Both the position numbers and the translations under genes were made by a program. 64,000 nucleotides of DNA from Bradyrhizobium sp. CB82 (lineage in GTDB: Bacteria > Pseudomonadota > Alphaproteobacteria > Rhizobiales > Xanthobacteraceae). The stretch covers positions 5,709,001 through 5,773,000 of the forward strand of contig NZ_CP121650.1 in assembly GCF_029714405.1 (NCBI RefSeq), in the 5' to 3' direction. Within the stretch, counting starts at the first letter, position 1, and each line of letters begins with the position of its first letter. The notes beneath the pieces were generated by a model. It had not been told where the DNA came from, ran no database searches, and worked only from the letters and a program-made list of their open reading frames with translations. Below, piece by piece: positions 34,398 through 43,082 of this stretch.

Positions 34398-35837
34398 TCA
34401 ACCAAGACCTGCCTGCTTGAGCTGACGGTTGATGCTGTCGGCGAGCTTGTCGAGGCCTTCGTCGACGGTGATCTCCTTGGCGACCATCTTCTGGAGCGAT
34501 GCCGCCCATTCGGTGGTCAGGTCGAAGAACAGCGGCTGCGCCGTGAAGTAGATCTTGGCGCCCGGGGCCGAGACGTCATGCTGCTCCAGATAGCCGGGAT
34601 AGGATTTCGCGATGCGGTCACGGAACTCCGAGTCCTTCCAGACCGAGGCGCGCACCGGATTGACGAAGTCCATCTTGCGGGCGCCGAACAGGTCGTGCTC
34701 GACGGAGGCCGCCCATTGCATGAACATCCAGGCCGCATCCTTCTGCTTGGAGAAGCTCGACATCGCGAGCGACCAGATCCAGACGTTCGGCGTCGGCGCC
34801 TTGGCGGCCGGGTTCGCAGCGAAGGGGGCATAGCCGAGATTGCCCTTCTCCTTGTTATCGCCGCCGTTCATGAAGTAGCCGAGAATGTCGGCGTCGAAGA
34901 TCATGCCGGACGCGCCGGCGCCGAGGTCGGTGCCGACCTGGTACCAGGTGTAGGTCGACCAGTTCTTCGGCCCCGAGGTCTGGATCATCTTGACCCATTT
35001 TTCGTGAAAGTCCTTTGAAGCCTTGGTGTTCATCGCGGCCTTCAGCTTGCCGCCCTCCATCACAAAGTCCTTCTGGCCGAAGTTCGAATAGGCCGAGAGG
35101 AAGCCGGGATGAATGGTCGCCCAGGAACGCGAGCCGCGCACGCCGACGCCGTAAGGCCCACCCGCGTCCTTGGTGATCTTCGCGGCCACCTCGAGCATCT
35201 CGTCGAGGTTTTTCGGCGGCTTGACGCCGACCTTGTCAAATATGTTGCGATTATAAGTGATATTGTTGAGCTCATAGCCCCAGGGGATGCACCACTGCTT
35301 GGCCTTGCCCGAACCGAGTTCGGAGCCAGCCACACCGTCCCAAGCGGTCGAGGCGCGCAGGCCCGGCAGCACATCGTCCCAGGCAAAGGCTGGGTTGGTC
35401 TTCGCGGGATCCTTGATGTAGGTGTTGAGGTCCTCGATCCAGCCGGCCGGACCGTAGGTCCAGGTCATGTAGGCACCGGTCATGAAGGCGTCGTACTGAT
35501 CCGACTTCGAGGATAGCGCCGCCGTCACCTTGTCGAAATAGACGTCCTCCGGGAAGATGTCATAGGTGACGTTCATGCCCGTCAGCGCCTTGAACGCTTC
35601 GAGGTCGCCGATCATGGCATCGACGTAGGGATGCTTGTTCAGCAGCAGCTTGACGGATTTGCCGCTATAGGCCTTCCAGTTGAAGTCCGCGGCCATCGCC
35701 CGCGACATCGCGGAGGCGAAGGCTGCGTTGGCCGCCACGCCGGCGATGCCGAGCTTGGCGGCTCCGTCCAGTAGATCACGCCGGCTGATGCGTTTGCCGG
35801 CGTAGGAATCGAACAGATTCTTCTCGCGGTCGTACAT
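34398..35837 (-). CDS. ABC transporter extracellular solute-binding protein
   Basis: A 479-residue periplasmic binding protein of the sugar (cluster B/D) class. The N-terminus carries a twin-arginine-like signal, KRISRRDLLDGAAKLG, followed by an Ala-rich hydrophobic stretch. Trp/Tyr-rich segments such as GAYMTWTYGPAGWIEDL and IPWGYELNNITYNRNIF are typical of sugar or polyol binding. GGGAGG precedes the ATG. It is first in the transport set, just downstream of the SorC-type regulator. The 128 bases after it may hold an mRNA-stabilising structure, but I see no strong hairpin. Confidence 0.92.
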   Translation of the reverse strand: MYDREKNLFDSYAGKRISRRDLLDGAAKLGIAGVAANAAFASAMSRAMAADFNWKAYSGKSVKLLLNKHPYVDAMIGDLEAFKALTGMNVTYDIFPEDVYFDKVTAALSSKSDQYDAFMTGAYMTWTYGPAGWIEDLNTYIKDPAKTNPAFAWDDVLPGLRASTAWDGVAGSELGSGKAKQWCIPWGYELNNITYNRNIFDKVGVKPPKNLDEMLEVAAKITKDAGGPYGVGVRGSRSWATIHPGFLSAYSNFGQKDFVMEGGKLKAAMNTKASKDFHEKWVKMIQTSGPKNWSTYTWYQVGTDLGAGASGMIFDADILGYFMNGGDNKEKGNLGYAPFAANPAAKAPTPNVWIWSLAMSSFSKQKDAAWMFMQWAASVEHDLFGARKMDFVNPVRASVWKDSEFRDRIAKSYPGYLEQHDVSAPGAKIYFTAQPLFFDLTTEWAASLQKMVAKEITVDEGLDKLADSINRQLKQAGLG

Positions 35838-35859
35838 AGTAACCTCCCATGGTGCGCGT

Positions 35860-36870
35860 TTACTTTCCCTTCCGACCCTTGTTTCCGGGTTTGCCGGATG
35901 TTGCCTCCGGCTTGTCGGTAACGAGTGCCTGCGCCGTCACCTCATCGATGATGAGGCCGTGCAGGAGGCCGCTACGCAACACTGCGCGCAGCGCCGTGAC
36001 CTTGGCCAATCCGCCGCCGATGGCGACGATACGGTGTTTCCGTAAGTCGGCCACCTCCATCGAGGTGGCTCGCGCCGAGAGGTCGATATCGAGCACCTGC
36101 CCCTCGGCATTGAAGAAATGGCCCAGCAGGTCGGCGCAGGCGCCCGCGCGCTTCAGCTCGACGACCTCGTCCGGCTTGATCATGCCGCTCGACACCAGGA
36201 AGCCGTCTGCGTGGATCTGGCCGATGCCGACGAACAGCAGCGAGGCCTTGCGGGCGAGCGCGAACACGTCGGCGATGCCGTATTGCTGCATCAGCACCGC
36301 GCGGTCGGCGACGGAGTTGGCGAACACGGGGACCGGCAGAAGATAGGCCTCCGCACCGGTGCGTTCGGCGAGCCGATGGATCACGTCGAACGGATTGGCG
36401 GCGAATTTCCGCGTCAGTCCGCCAAGCAGCGATACGAATTGCGCGCCGCGCGCCGGCGTCTGCGGCAATTGTTCCACCATCGCGGCGAGCGTGCGGCCAT
36501 GGCCGACACCGATGATCTTGTGCTCCCCGCGCTCGAGGATCTGGCGCAGGTGGCTCGCCCCTTCGAGCGCCAGCGCCTTCAGAGGAAGGTCGTCCTCGCC
36601 AAGATCGGGCGCGACGCGGCAGAACGAGAGCCCGTAGCGATCGGCCAGCGAGTTCTCCAGCGCCACGCATTCGGCGACCGGTCCCTCCACGAAGACACGA
36701 ATCATGCCCTCGCGGCTGGCGCGCGCGATCAACCGGTGCGCCTTGGTGCTCTGGATGTTGAGGCGGTCGGCGACCTCCGACTGGGTCAGTCCGGCGGCGA
36801 AATAGAGCCAGGCCGCGCGGGTCGCGAGCGACGCTTCGCCGTCAATCGTCGCCAGCCTGTCCGGTTGCAT
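35860..36870 (-). CDS. SorC/DeoR-family sugar-binding transcriptional regulator
   Basis: A 336-residue regulator with an N-terminal HTH (AGLTQSEVADRLNIQSTKAHRLI, split here as two parts of one motif) and a C-terminal phospho-sugar-binding domain (IGVGHGRTLAAMVEQL, VGIGQIHADGFL). EryD and SorC are the best-known relatives. I chose the ATG at 36870; a TTG at 36897 and GTGs at 36873/36876 also fit. It heads the ten-gene minus-strand operon and faces the second kinase operon across a 141-base divergent promoter with a candidate operator. The effector is probably a sugar or polyol phosphate. Confidence 0.88.
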   Translation of the reverse strand: MQPDRLATIDGEASLATRAAWLYFAAGLTQSEVADRLNIQSTKAHRLIARASREGMIRVFVEGPVAECVALENSLADRYGLSFCRVAPDLGEDDLPLKALALEGASHLRQILERGEHKIIGVGHGRTLAAMVEQLPQTPARGAQFVSLLGGLTRKFAANPFDVIHRLAERTGAEAYLLPVPVFANSVADRAVLMQQYGIADVFALARKASLLFVGIGQIHADGFLVSSGMIKPDEVVELKRAGACADLLGHFFNAEGQVLDIDLSARATSMEVADLRKHRIVAIGGGLAKVTALRAVLRSGLLHGLIIDEVTAQALVTDKPEATSGKPGNKGRKGK

Positions 36871-36890
36871 CACCACGGCGAAAAAGCCTG

Positions 36891-36925
36891 CTTGCAAATT
36901 TCTTCACGTCTTGCAAAAAATTGCA
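36891..36925. promoter_or_regulatory. Candidate SorC-family operator (repeated CTTGCAAA and TGCAA-N4-TTGCA)
   Basis: CTTGCAAA occurs at 36891-36898 and 36910-36917, 19 bases apart (about two helical turns). The second copy is part of the perfect inverted repeat TGCAA (36912-36916)-AAAA-TTGCA (36921-36925). The array lies 20-55 bases before the regulator start and 86 bases before the divergent kinase, as expected for an operator controlling both directions. Confidence 0.6.
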
Positions 36926-37011
36926 GAGGCCGGCCGCGACGTCAATCCCCTAAACATGCTGCGGTGCAATCGCGGGGTAGCGTTAGAATGTGAAAAGGAA
37001 GGTGAGAGTGC

Positions 37012-38292
37012 ATGACGGGTATCTTCCTCGGCATCGACGTCGGAACCGGCGGGGTCCGCGCCTGCGCCGTCGATGCGCGCGGCGACATTCAGGGAACGGA
37101 ATCAGCCGCCCTACCCCCGCCGCGGCAGGACGGTGATGCGATCGATCAGGATCCGGAGTCCTGGTGGCACGCGACGGTGATTGCGATCAGCAAGCTTGGA
37201 CGCAGCGTCGATCTCGAAGCCGTCGAGCGCGTTTGCGTCGACGGCACGTCCGGCACACTGCTCTTGATCGACGCGGCCGGCCGGCCCTGCACGCCGGGAG
37301 TGATGTACAACGATGCACGCGCGGCGCAGGAAGCCGGACGCATTGCAACGGTCGCGCCGAAGGAAAGCGGCGCACACGGCGCGAGCAGCGCATTGGCGAA
37401 ACTGCTTCATTTGCTAGGCCACGGCGAAGCGAGAGGCGCGCGCTTTGCCGTGCATCAGGCCGATTGGATTGCCGGCCGGCTTGCCGGGACCCACGGCGTC
37501 AGCGACGAGAACAACGTTCTCAAGCTCGGCTACGATCCGGTCGCGCGCAGCTGGCCGGCCTGGCTCGATCAGCTCGGCGTACCCCACTCGCTCCTGCCGC
37601 GCGTGTTGGTGCCGGGAACGCCGTTTGCCGAGATCGATCCAGGGATTGCCTCAGAGCTCGGCCTGTCGAAAACGACGCGCATCACGTCCGGCACCACCGA
37701 CGGCGTCGCCGCTTTCATCGCGACGCGCGCCGATGCGCCCGGCGATGCCGTGACCTCGCTCGGAACGACGCTGGTCGTCAAGCTGCTTGCGACGCAGCCG
37801 ATCTTCGCCGCGGACCAGGGCGTCTATTCGCACCGGCTTGGCGAGCGCTGGCTCGCCGGCGGCGCCTCCAATTCCGGCGGCGGCGCGCTGCTCGCGCATT
37901 TCTCGGCCGCGGACATGGAACGGCTGACACCGCAACTGCGGCCCGAAGAACCAACCGGGCTCGACTACTATCCTTTGCCAAAACCCGGCGAGCGCTTTCC
38001 GATCGCCGATCCGACACTGGCCGCACGCATCACGCCGCGCCCGGCGGAAGATCATCGCTTCTTCCAGGCGCTGCTCGAAGGCATCGCATCGGTTGAAGCC
38101 CTCGCCTATCAGCGTCTCGCCGCGCTCGGAGCACCGCCCCTGCGCCGCGTCGTCAGCATCGGCGGGGGTGCGAAGAACGCGGCATGGACTGAGATCCGGC
38201 GCCGCACGCTTGGTGTTGACGTCACGACGGCCGAGCAAACCGAGGCAAGCTACGGTGCGGCGCTGCTGGCCTTGCAGGGCAGCCCGTCATGA
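37012..38292 (+). CDS. FGGY family carbohydrate kinase (second kinase)
   Basis: A 426-residue FGGY kinase, short for the family (usually 480-540). The N-terminal GIDVGTGGVRACAVD, the VDGTSGTLLLID region, the TSGTTDGVAAF domain junction and the C-terminal SIGGGAKNAAWTEIR ATP motif are intact, so it is not obviously truncated. It is closest in look to D-ribulokinase-type proteins. GGAAGGTGAGAG precedes the ATG. Its stop overlaps the next gene's ATG (ATGA). Confidence 0.88.
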   Translation: MTGIFLGIDVGTGGVRACAVDARGDIQGTESAALPPPRQDGDAIDQDPESWWHATVIAISKLGRSVDLEAVERVCVDGTSGTLLLIDAAGRPCTPGVMYNDARAAQEAGRIATVAPKESGAHGASSALAKLLHLLGHGEARGARFAVHQADWIAGRLAGTHGVSDENNVLKLGYDPVARSWPAWLDQLGVPHSLLPRVLVPGTPFAEIDPGIASELGLSKTTRITSGTTDGVAAFIATRADAPGDAVTSLGTTLVVKLLATQPIFAADQGVYSHRLGERWLAGGASNSGGGALLAHFSAADMERLTPQLRPEEPTGLDYYPLPKPGERFPIADPTLAARITPRPAEDHRFFQALLEGIASVEALAYQRLAALGAPPLRRVVSIGGGAKNAAWTEIRRRTLGVDVTTAEQTEASYGAALLALQGSPS

Positions 38293-39158
38293 GAGCCAGC
38301 ACCATCGAAATCGATACGCTGAGCGCGATCGCCGACCGGTTTGATCACGTGCTGCTCGACCAATGGGGCACGCTTCATGAAGGCGTTGCCGTCTTCCCCG
38401 CCGCGCGGGACTGCGTGGCGAAGCTCAAGACCGCGGGCAAGCGCGTGCTTGTGCTGTCGAACTCCGGCAAGCGCGCGCGCAGCAATGAAGAGCGGCTTGC
38501 AAGGCTTGGCCTGCCGCCGACGGCCTATGACGGAGTCCTGACCTCAGGCGAGGTGACCTGGGCAGGCTTGCGGCAACGCTCACGCACCCCGTTCACCGAT
38601 CTCGGCCAATCATGTTTTCTCATCACGCGCGGCGGCGATCATTCCGTCGTCGATGGTCTCGGCCTCTCGATCGTGACCGGGATTGAAGAAGCCGATTTCA
38701 TTCTGCTTGCCGGGCTCGACGACGACGTTGCCGAGCCCGAGCACTGGCGCGCACGCTTCGCCACGGCGGCAGCGCGGCGGTTGCCGATGCTGTGCGCCAA
38801 TCCTGACCACACCATGTTCGGCGCGAACGGATTGATCCCGGCGCCGGGCGCCCTGGCGCGGTTCTACGAGAGGCTGGGCGGCGGCGTGGCGTTCGTCGGC
38901 AAGCCGCACGCGCCGATCTTCGAGGCGGCGCTGGAGCAACTCGGCCATCCCGATCCGAGGCAAGTCCTGATGATCGGCGACTCCCTCGATCACGACGTCG
39001 CCGGCGCGCGGGCCAAGGGAATGCTGACCCTGCTCCTCGGCGCGGGCGTGCACAGGGACGCGCTCGCAGGCGCCCCCGATCTGCCGGCGGCGATCCGCAT
39101 GCTGGCGGGATCGCAAGCGATGACACCCGATTGGCTGATGACTCATTTGACCTGGTGA
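38289..39158 (+). CDS. HAD superfamily hydrolase (NagD-like, TIGR01459 type)
   Basis: A 289-residue HAD phosphatase with a C2 cap. The nucleophile motif is LDQWGTLHEG: Asp24 is present, but Trp takes the place of the usual second (acid/base) Asp. Motif II is LSNSGKRA, the conserved Lys is in VGKPHAP and motif IV is MIGDSLDHDVAGA. DxWG is known in this subfamily. It probably dephosphorylates a sugar phosphate made in this pathway. It is coupled to the kinase by ATGA overlap and to the aldolase gene by a 9-base gap. Confidence 0.88.
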   Translation: MRASTIEIDTLSAIADRFDHVLLDQWGTLHEGVAVFPAARDCVAKLKTAGKRVLVLSNSGKRARSNEERLARLGLPPTAYDGVLTSGEVTWAGLRQRSRTPFTDLGQSCFLITRGGDHSVVDGLGLSIVTGIEEADFILLAGLDDDVAEPEHWRARFATAAARRLPMLCANPDHTMFGANGLIPAPGALARFYERLGGGVAFVGKPHAPIFEAALEQLGHPDPRQVLMIGDSLDHDVAGARAKGMLTLLLGAGVHRDALAGAPDLPAAIRMLAGSQAMTPDWLMTHLTW

Positions 39159-39167
39159 GGCCTTTCG

Positions 39168-40196
39168 ATGCGGGAGCCTGCACAACTCGATGATCTCCGC
39201 CACATGTCGGCCCGCGTCGGCCACAACATCCTGCTGGTGCAGGGTGCGGGCGGCAACTCCTCGATCAAGGATGGCGACGTGCTCTGGGTGAAGGCTTCCG
39301 GCACCTGGCTTGCGGATGCGGAAGCCAAGGACATCTTCGTGCCGGTGTCGCTTGGCGCGGCACGCGCCGCGCTCATGCAAGGCGACGAAAAGGTGCCTCT
39401 CGCCCCCGACGCCAACACGACGCTGCGCGCCTCGATCGAGACCTCGCTCCACGCGCTCATGCCGCATCCGGTCGTGCTGCACGTTCATTCGGTCAACACG
39501 ATCGCCTGGGCGGTGCGGTCCGACGCGCGTGAGGAGCTTGCCAGGCGCCTCGACGGCTTGGCCTGGCGCTGGCTCGACTATCACCATCCGGGACTGCCGC
39601 TGGCAAAGGCCGTGAATGATATTCTGGCGCAGGATGTCGTGGATATCCTGATCCTCGGCAACCATGGGCTGGTGGTTGGCGCTGACAACTGTGCGGCGGC
39701 AGAGGCGCTGGTGGACGAGGTCGAGAGACGGCTGGCACTCGCCCCGCGCAGTACGATCCCTGCCGATGATGAGGCCCTGCGCTCAATCTGCGCAGGCACA
39801 GACTATCGTTCGCCAAAGGACCCGCTCTGCCACAGCGTCGCGATCGACCGCTTCAGTCGTGCCGTTGCGACCAGCGGCTCGCTCTATCCGGACCACGTCG
39901 TTTTTCTCGGTCGCGGCCTGCCTGTCCTGGAACATGACGAAGATCTGCGCGCCCTGACCTTGCGAGCCCAGGCGGACCGGCTGCCGTCTCCGGTCGCACT
40001 CCTCGTTCCCGGCCTCGGCTGCGTCATTCGCAAGGATGCAAGCGATGGCGCCGAAGCGATGCTGACCTGTCTCGGACTGGTGACCTGCCGTTTGCCTCTG
40101 ACGGCCGAGGTCCGCTATCTTTCCGAGGAGAATGAGCATGCGTTGCTGAGCTGGGACGCCGAGCGCTATCGCCAGCAATTGACCGCCGATCGCTGA
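39168..40196 (+). CDS. Class II aldolase-family protein (RhaD-like N-domain)
   Basis: A 342-residue protein. The N-terminal 210 residues form a class II aldolase domain: GAGGNSSIKDGD (phosphate loop), LHVHSVNT and GNHGL with the zinc ligands. The remaining 130 residues are an extra domain not found in FucA. The other class II aldolase in the window (26830-27588) is on the opposite operon and unlike it in length, so they are not recent duplicates. Activity could be aldol cleavage of a ketose phosphate; substrate unknown. Confidence 0.85.
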   Translation: MREPAQLDDLRHMSARVGHNILLVQGAGGNSSIKDGDVLWVKASGTWLADAEAKDIFVPVSLGAARAALMQGDEKVPLAPDANTTLRASIETSLHALMPHPVVLHVHSVNTIAWAVRSDAREELARRLDGLAWRWLDYHHPGLPLAKAVNDILAQDVVDILILGNHGLVVGADNCAAAEALVDEVERRLALAPRSTIPADDEALRSICAGTDYRSPKDPLCHSVAIDRFSRAVATSGSLYPDHVVFLGRGLPVLEHDEDLRALTLRAQADRLPSPVALLVPGLGCVIRKDASDGAEAMLTCLGLVTCRLPLTAEVRYLSEENEHALLSWDAERYRQQLTADR

Positions 40197-40201
40197 CGCG
40201 G

Positions 40202-40722
40202 TCAGGCGTCGAGAACGACGTCGGTTAGAGGAATGGCCTGACAGGTTAGACAGAGTCCTTCTTCTATTGGCCGAGAACAGCGTGAGCGGAAAGCGATCGC
40301 TCCGTCGCTCCGCGGGTTCGACAAAGCGGGGCACGGCCGGATAGCCATGCCGGTGCAACAGCTCCGAATAGAGCTCGGCCTTGCCGGTTTGCGTCGCAAA
40401 TCCGCCACTGCGATATTTGCGATGGTGCTTCAGCGGCACCCGGATGCCCCCCGGCCTGTCGCGCAAGGCCTCTAGGGTGAGGCCAAGGGGCGCAAGCAGA
40501 TGCGCAAAGCCCTGTTCGACGTCGCCGTCGAAGAACAGCTCGCCGAGCCCCAGGCGCTTCGCCAGCGGGAAAACGATCCACATGTCCGAGCGCGCCTCGC
40601 CTTGGCGCGGAATCATGCCAGGCCCAGATGACTGCAGCGAGCCGGTCATTCTCGATGACGTTCACGGTGCCGCAGCGCGACCGGCACAATGTGCAGAAGC
40701 GCTGCTTTTCGACCGTTGCCAC
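40202..40722 (-). pseudogene. Remnant of a molybdopterin oxidoreductase
   Basis: The minus strand starts with an ATG at 40722 encoding RFCTLCRSRCG, the N-terminal 4Fe-4S region of molybdopterin oxidoreductases (Cys pattern partly kept). After about 35 codons the frame changes and resumes deep in the protein: GEARSDMWIVFPLAKRLGLGE, then GGFATQTGKAELYSELLHRHG, typical of the region before the C-terminal cofactor domain. A further shift follows near 40290. Hundreds of central codons are missing. It lies 27 bases after the frameshifted cyclodeaminase gene, same strand. Confidence 0.8.
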
Positions 40723-40749
40723 CGCCTCTCCCTTTCGACGACGATCGGC

Positions 40750-41714
40750 TTATGAAGCCGTCTTGCGAATCCCGGAATCCCATCCGCCGACGAGGAGGGA
40801 CGCGGCCGCGAGATCCTCGGAGGCCGCCCCGACTGACTTGAACAGGGTGATCTCGCTCTCCCCCAGACGACCGGGCCGCGCGCCGCTGGTCAGTTCATGC
40901 AGATCACCACAGATCCGGGCGGCGTCCCAGCGTCCGGCGGCGATCGGCTGGAGCAGATCGCCGGCTTCCGCGAGCGCGCCGCCGTAGGTGTCGACAAAAA
41001 CGCGGCTACGGCAGACGGCCTCGTCGTCGCTCTCGCGCATCTTGGGCGTGAACGCGCCGACGAGATCGAGATGAGTGCCTGGCCTCAAATATCGGCCCAG
41101 GACGATGGGCTCGACCGATGTCGTCGCGCAACTGACGATGTCTGCCTCGGCCAACGCCGCGGGCAGATCGGCAACCGCTTCAGTGGCGAACCCTGCCCGG
41201 AGAACGCGCCCGCAGAGGTCTGCGCACGCTGCAGATTGCGGCCCCAAACGAGCACGCGCTCGATCGGCCGCGATGCGCGATGCGCTGCGGGAAGGCAGGC
41301 CGCGATGCGACCCGTGCCAATGATGAGCAAAGTCTTGCTGTTCGGGCGCGAGAGATAGCGCGAGGCAAGCGCGGAAGCTGCAACCGTCCGCCGGTTGGTC
41401 AGCGCCTCGCCGTCGATCATCGCACGCGGCTGGCCGGTCGTGCCGTCGAACAGCGTGTAGAGCGACGACACGGCGCCGGGGCCACGCGACGCGTTCGCGG
41501 GGAATACCGTCACGAGCTTCACCCCAAGCGCCTTGCCTCGTTCCCAGGCCGGCATAGTCAGGAGATGGCCGGGCTTGTCGGGCGTTCCGACGTCGTAACT
41601 CTGCCGAACCGGCATCGCCTCGCCGCCTCGCCGGAAGGATTCGGCCAGCGCGTCGATCAGTCTGACATAGTCGAGGCCGGCCTCGACCTCGGCGGCGGTG
41701 TAGTAGCGTAGCAA
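40750..41714 (-). pseudogene. Ornithine cyclodeaminase/mu-crystallin family gene with a single frameshift
   Basis: Both halves of an ornithine cyclodeaminase-type protein are present in different frames. The first (from the ATG at 41714) has RQSYDVGTPDKPGHLL-type residues, EALTNRRTVAASALASRYL and the NAD motif IGTGRIAA. The second runs from about 41240 to the stop at 40750 and has ADIVSCATTS and VGAFTPKMRESDDEAV. The total, 965 bases, is one short of a multiple of three (3x322-1), so one base lost near 41234-41245 explains everything. Family members include lysine/ornithine cyclodeaminases and ketimine reductases. A sequencing error is possible. Confidence 0.8.
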
Positions 41715-41746
41715 GAGTCCCTCATTTCATCTATGGTACATCGAAT

Positions 41747-43030
41747 TCACAGCCGTGCTTCGGTCAGATGTACGAGCTGGGACCCGGCGCGATAGAGAGC
41801 CTCCTGTGCGGAGCGAAAGCGCGGCTCCTCGCAAGCTGCGACGGGTAGCGGAAGGTCTTTTTCAGCGACGTGGCCGAGCACGTAGGATGCCAGCACGCCG
41901 CCAAACACCGTGCCCGGCGCGATGCCCCGGCCGTTGTAGCCGCTGAAGGCTATGACGTTGCGGTCGAGCTTGTGAAACCGCGGCAGATTGTCCGAGGTCA
42001 TGCCGATCATCCCGAACCAGCCGGCCTCGAAGGTGATGTCGGCAAGCTGCGGAAACAATTTTCGCAACGAACGAATGGCCCACGCTCTGTGGATCGCGGC
42101 GCCGCTTCCCTCGAGCGCACCGACGCTGCCGAACACAAGTCGGCCGGCACGGTCGAAACGGAACGACGAGAGCACCTGCTTGGTGTCCCAGGCTCCCTGC
42201 CGCTCGGGGAGGATCGACGCCTTCAGATTGTCCGACAAAGGCTCGGTGGCAAAATTGAAATAAGGCAGATGAATCTGCTCCTGCCGAACCTGCGACCACG
42301 GACCTTGCGCGTAGGCATCGGTGGCAACGATCACCCAATCCGCGCGGACCGATCCCGATTTCGTGTCGATCTTCCAGCTGGCGCCTTCCTCACGCGCGGC
42401 GAGAACGGGACTTTGGGTAAAGATCTTCGCGCCCGCCCCGAGCGCGACACGCGCCAGGCCGCGGACATAGGCAAGCGGCTGAATGGTGCCGGCGCGCTTG
42501 TCCAGCAGCGCGCCGGCGTAGTCGCCGCCGCCGATCTTCCGGCGCGCCTCTTCCGCGTTGAGCACTTCGACGGGGGCACCGCGCCGCTGCCATTGCTCCG
42601 CGCGTGCCTCGATCTCGGCCAGGCCCTTGCTTCCGACGGCGCAATGCAGCGTGCCCACGCGCTCCGGCTCGCAATCGATGCCGTGCTTTTCGATGAGGTC
42701 GAACACCTTCTGCGGTCCGTGACCGAGAAGATCGATCAGGCGCTCGCCAAAGGTCTGCCCCAGCGTCGAGGTCAGAGCATCAGGCATGACCCACATGCCT
42801 GCATTGACGAGACCGACATTGCGTCCGGAGCCGCCGAACCCGATTTCGCACGCTTCGAGCACGGCGACGCGCGCGCCGCCCTCCGCGAGATGAAGCGCAG
42901 AGGACATGCCGGTATATCCGCCGCCGATGACGACGACGTCGACATCCAGCTCGCTCACGAGCGTCCTGGTCTTGGGCGCGGCCGGCGCCGTCAGCGCCCA
43001 AAGACCGTGCGATCGGGGATCATCCTGCAT
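41747..43030 (-). CDS. FAD-dependent amine/imino-acid oxidase (possible L-pipecolate oxidase)
   Basis: A 427-residue DAO-family flavoenzyme. The FAD Rossmann motif VVVIGGGYTGMSSALHLAEGG is near residue 32, FGGSGRNVGLVN follows, and the C-terminal GYNGRGIAPGTVFG is the usual flavin contact. The PuuB/OrdL-like architecture fits oxidation of a secondary or primary amine. Immediately downstream of an AmaB-type aldehyde dehydrogenase gene (52-base gap), the most economical role is L-pipecolate oxidation (AmaA), which yields the AmaB substrate. This rests on context and family. The ribosome site is weak. Confidence 0.82.
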   Translation of the reverse strand: MQDDPRSHGLWALTAPAAPKTRTLVSELDVDVVVIGGGYTGMSSALHLAEGGARVAVLEACEIGFGGSGRNVGLVNAGMWVMPDALTSTLGQTFGERLIDLLGHGPQKVFDLIEKHGIDCEPERVGTLHCAVGSKGLAEIEARAEQWQRRGAPVEVLNAEEARRKIGGGDYAGALLDKRAGTIQPLAYVRGLARVALGAGAKIFTQSPVLAAREEGASWKIDTKSGSVRADWVIVATDAYAQGPWSQVRQEQIHLPYFNFATEPLSDNLKASILPERQGAWDTKQVLSSFRFDRAGRLVFGSVGALEGSGAAIHRAWAIRSLRKLFPQLADITFEAGWFGMIGMTSDNLPRFHKLDRNVIAFSGYNGRGIAPGTVFGGVLASYVLGHVAEKDLPLPVAACEEPRFRSAQEALYRAGSQLVHLTEARL

Positions 43031-43082
43031 CGGGCGTCGCTCGATGACTGCATTGCGGGGAAGCGTTCACGCGAGTGCCTTC

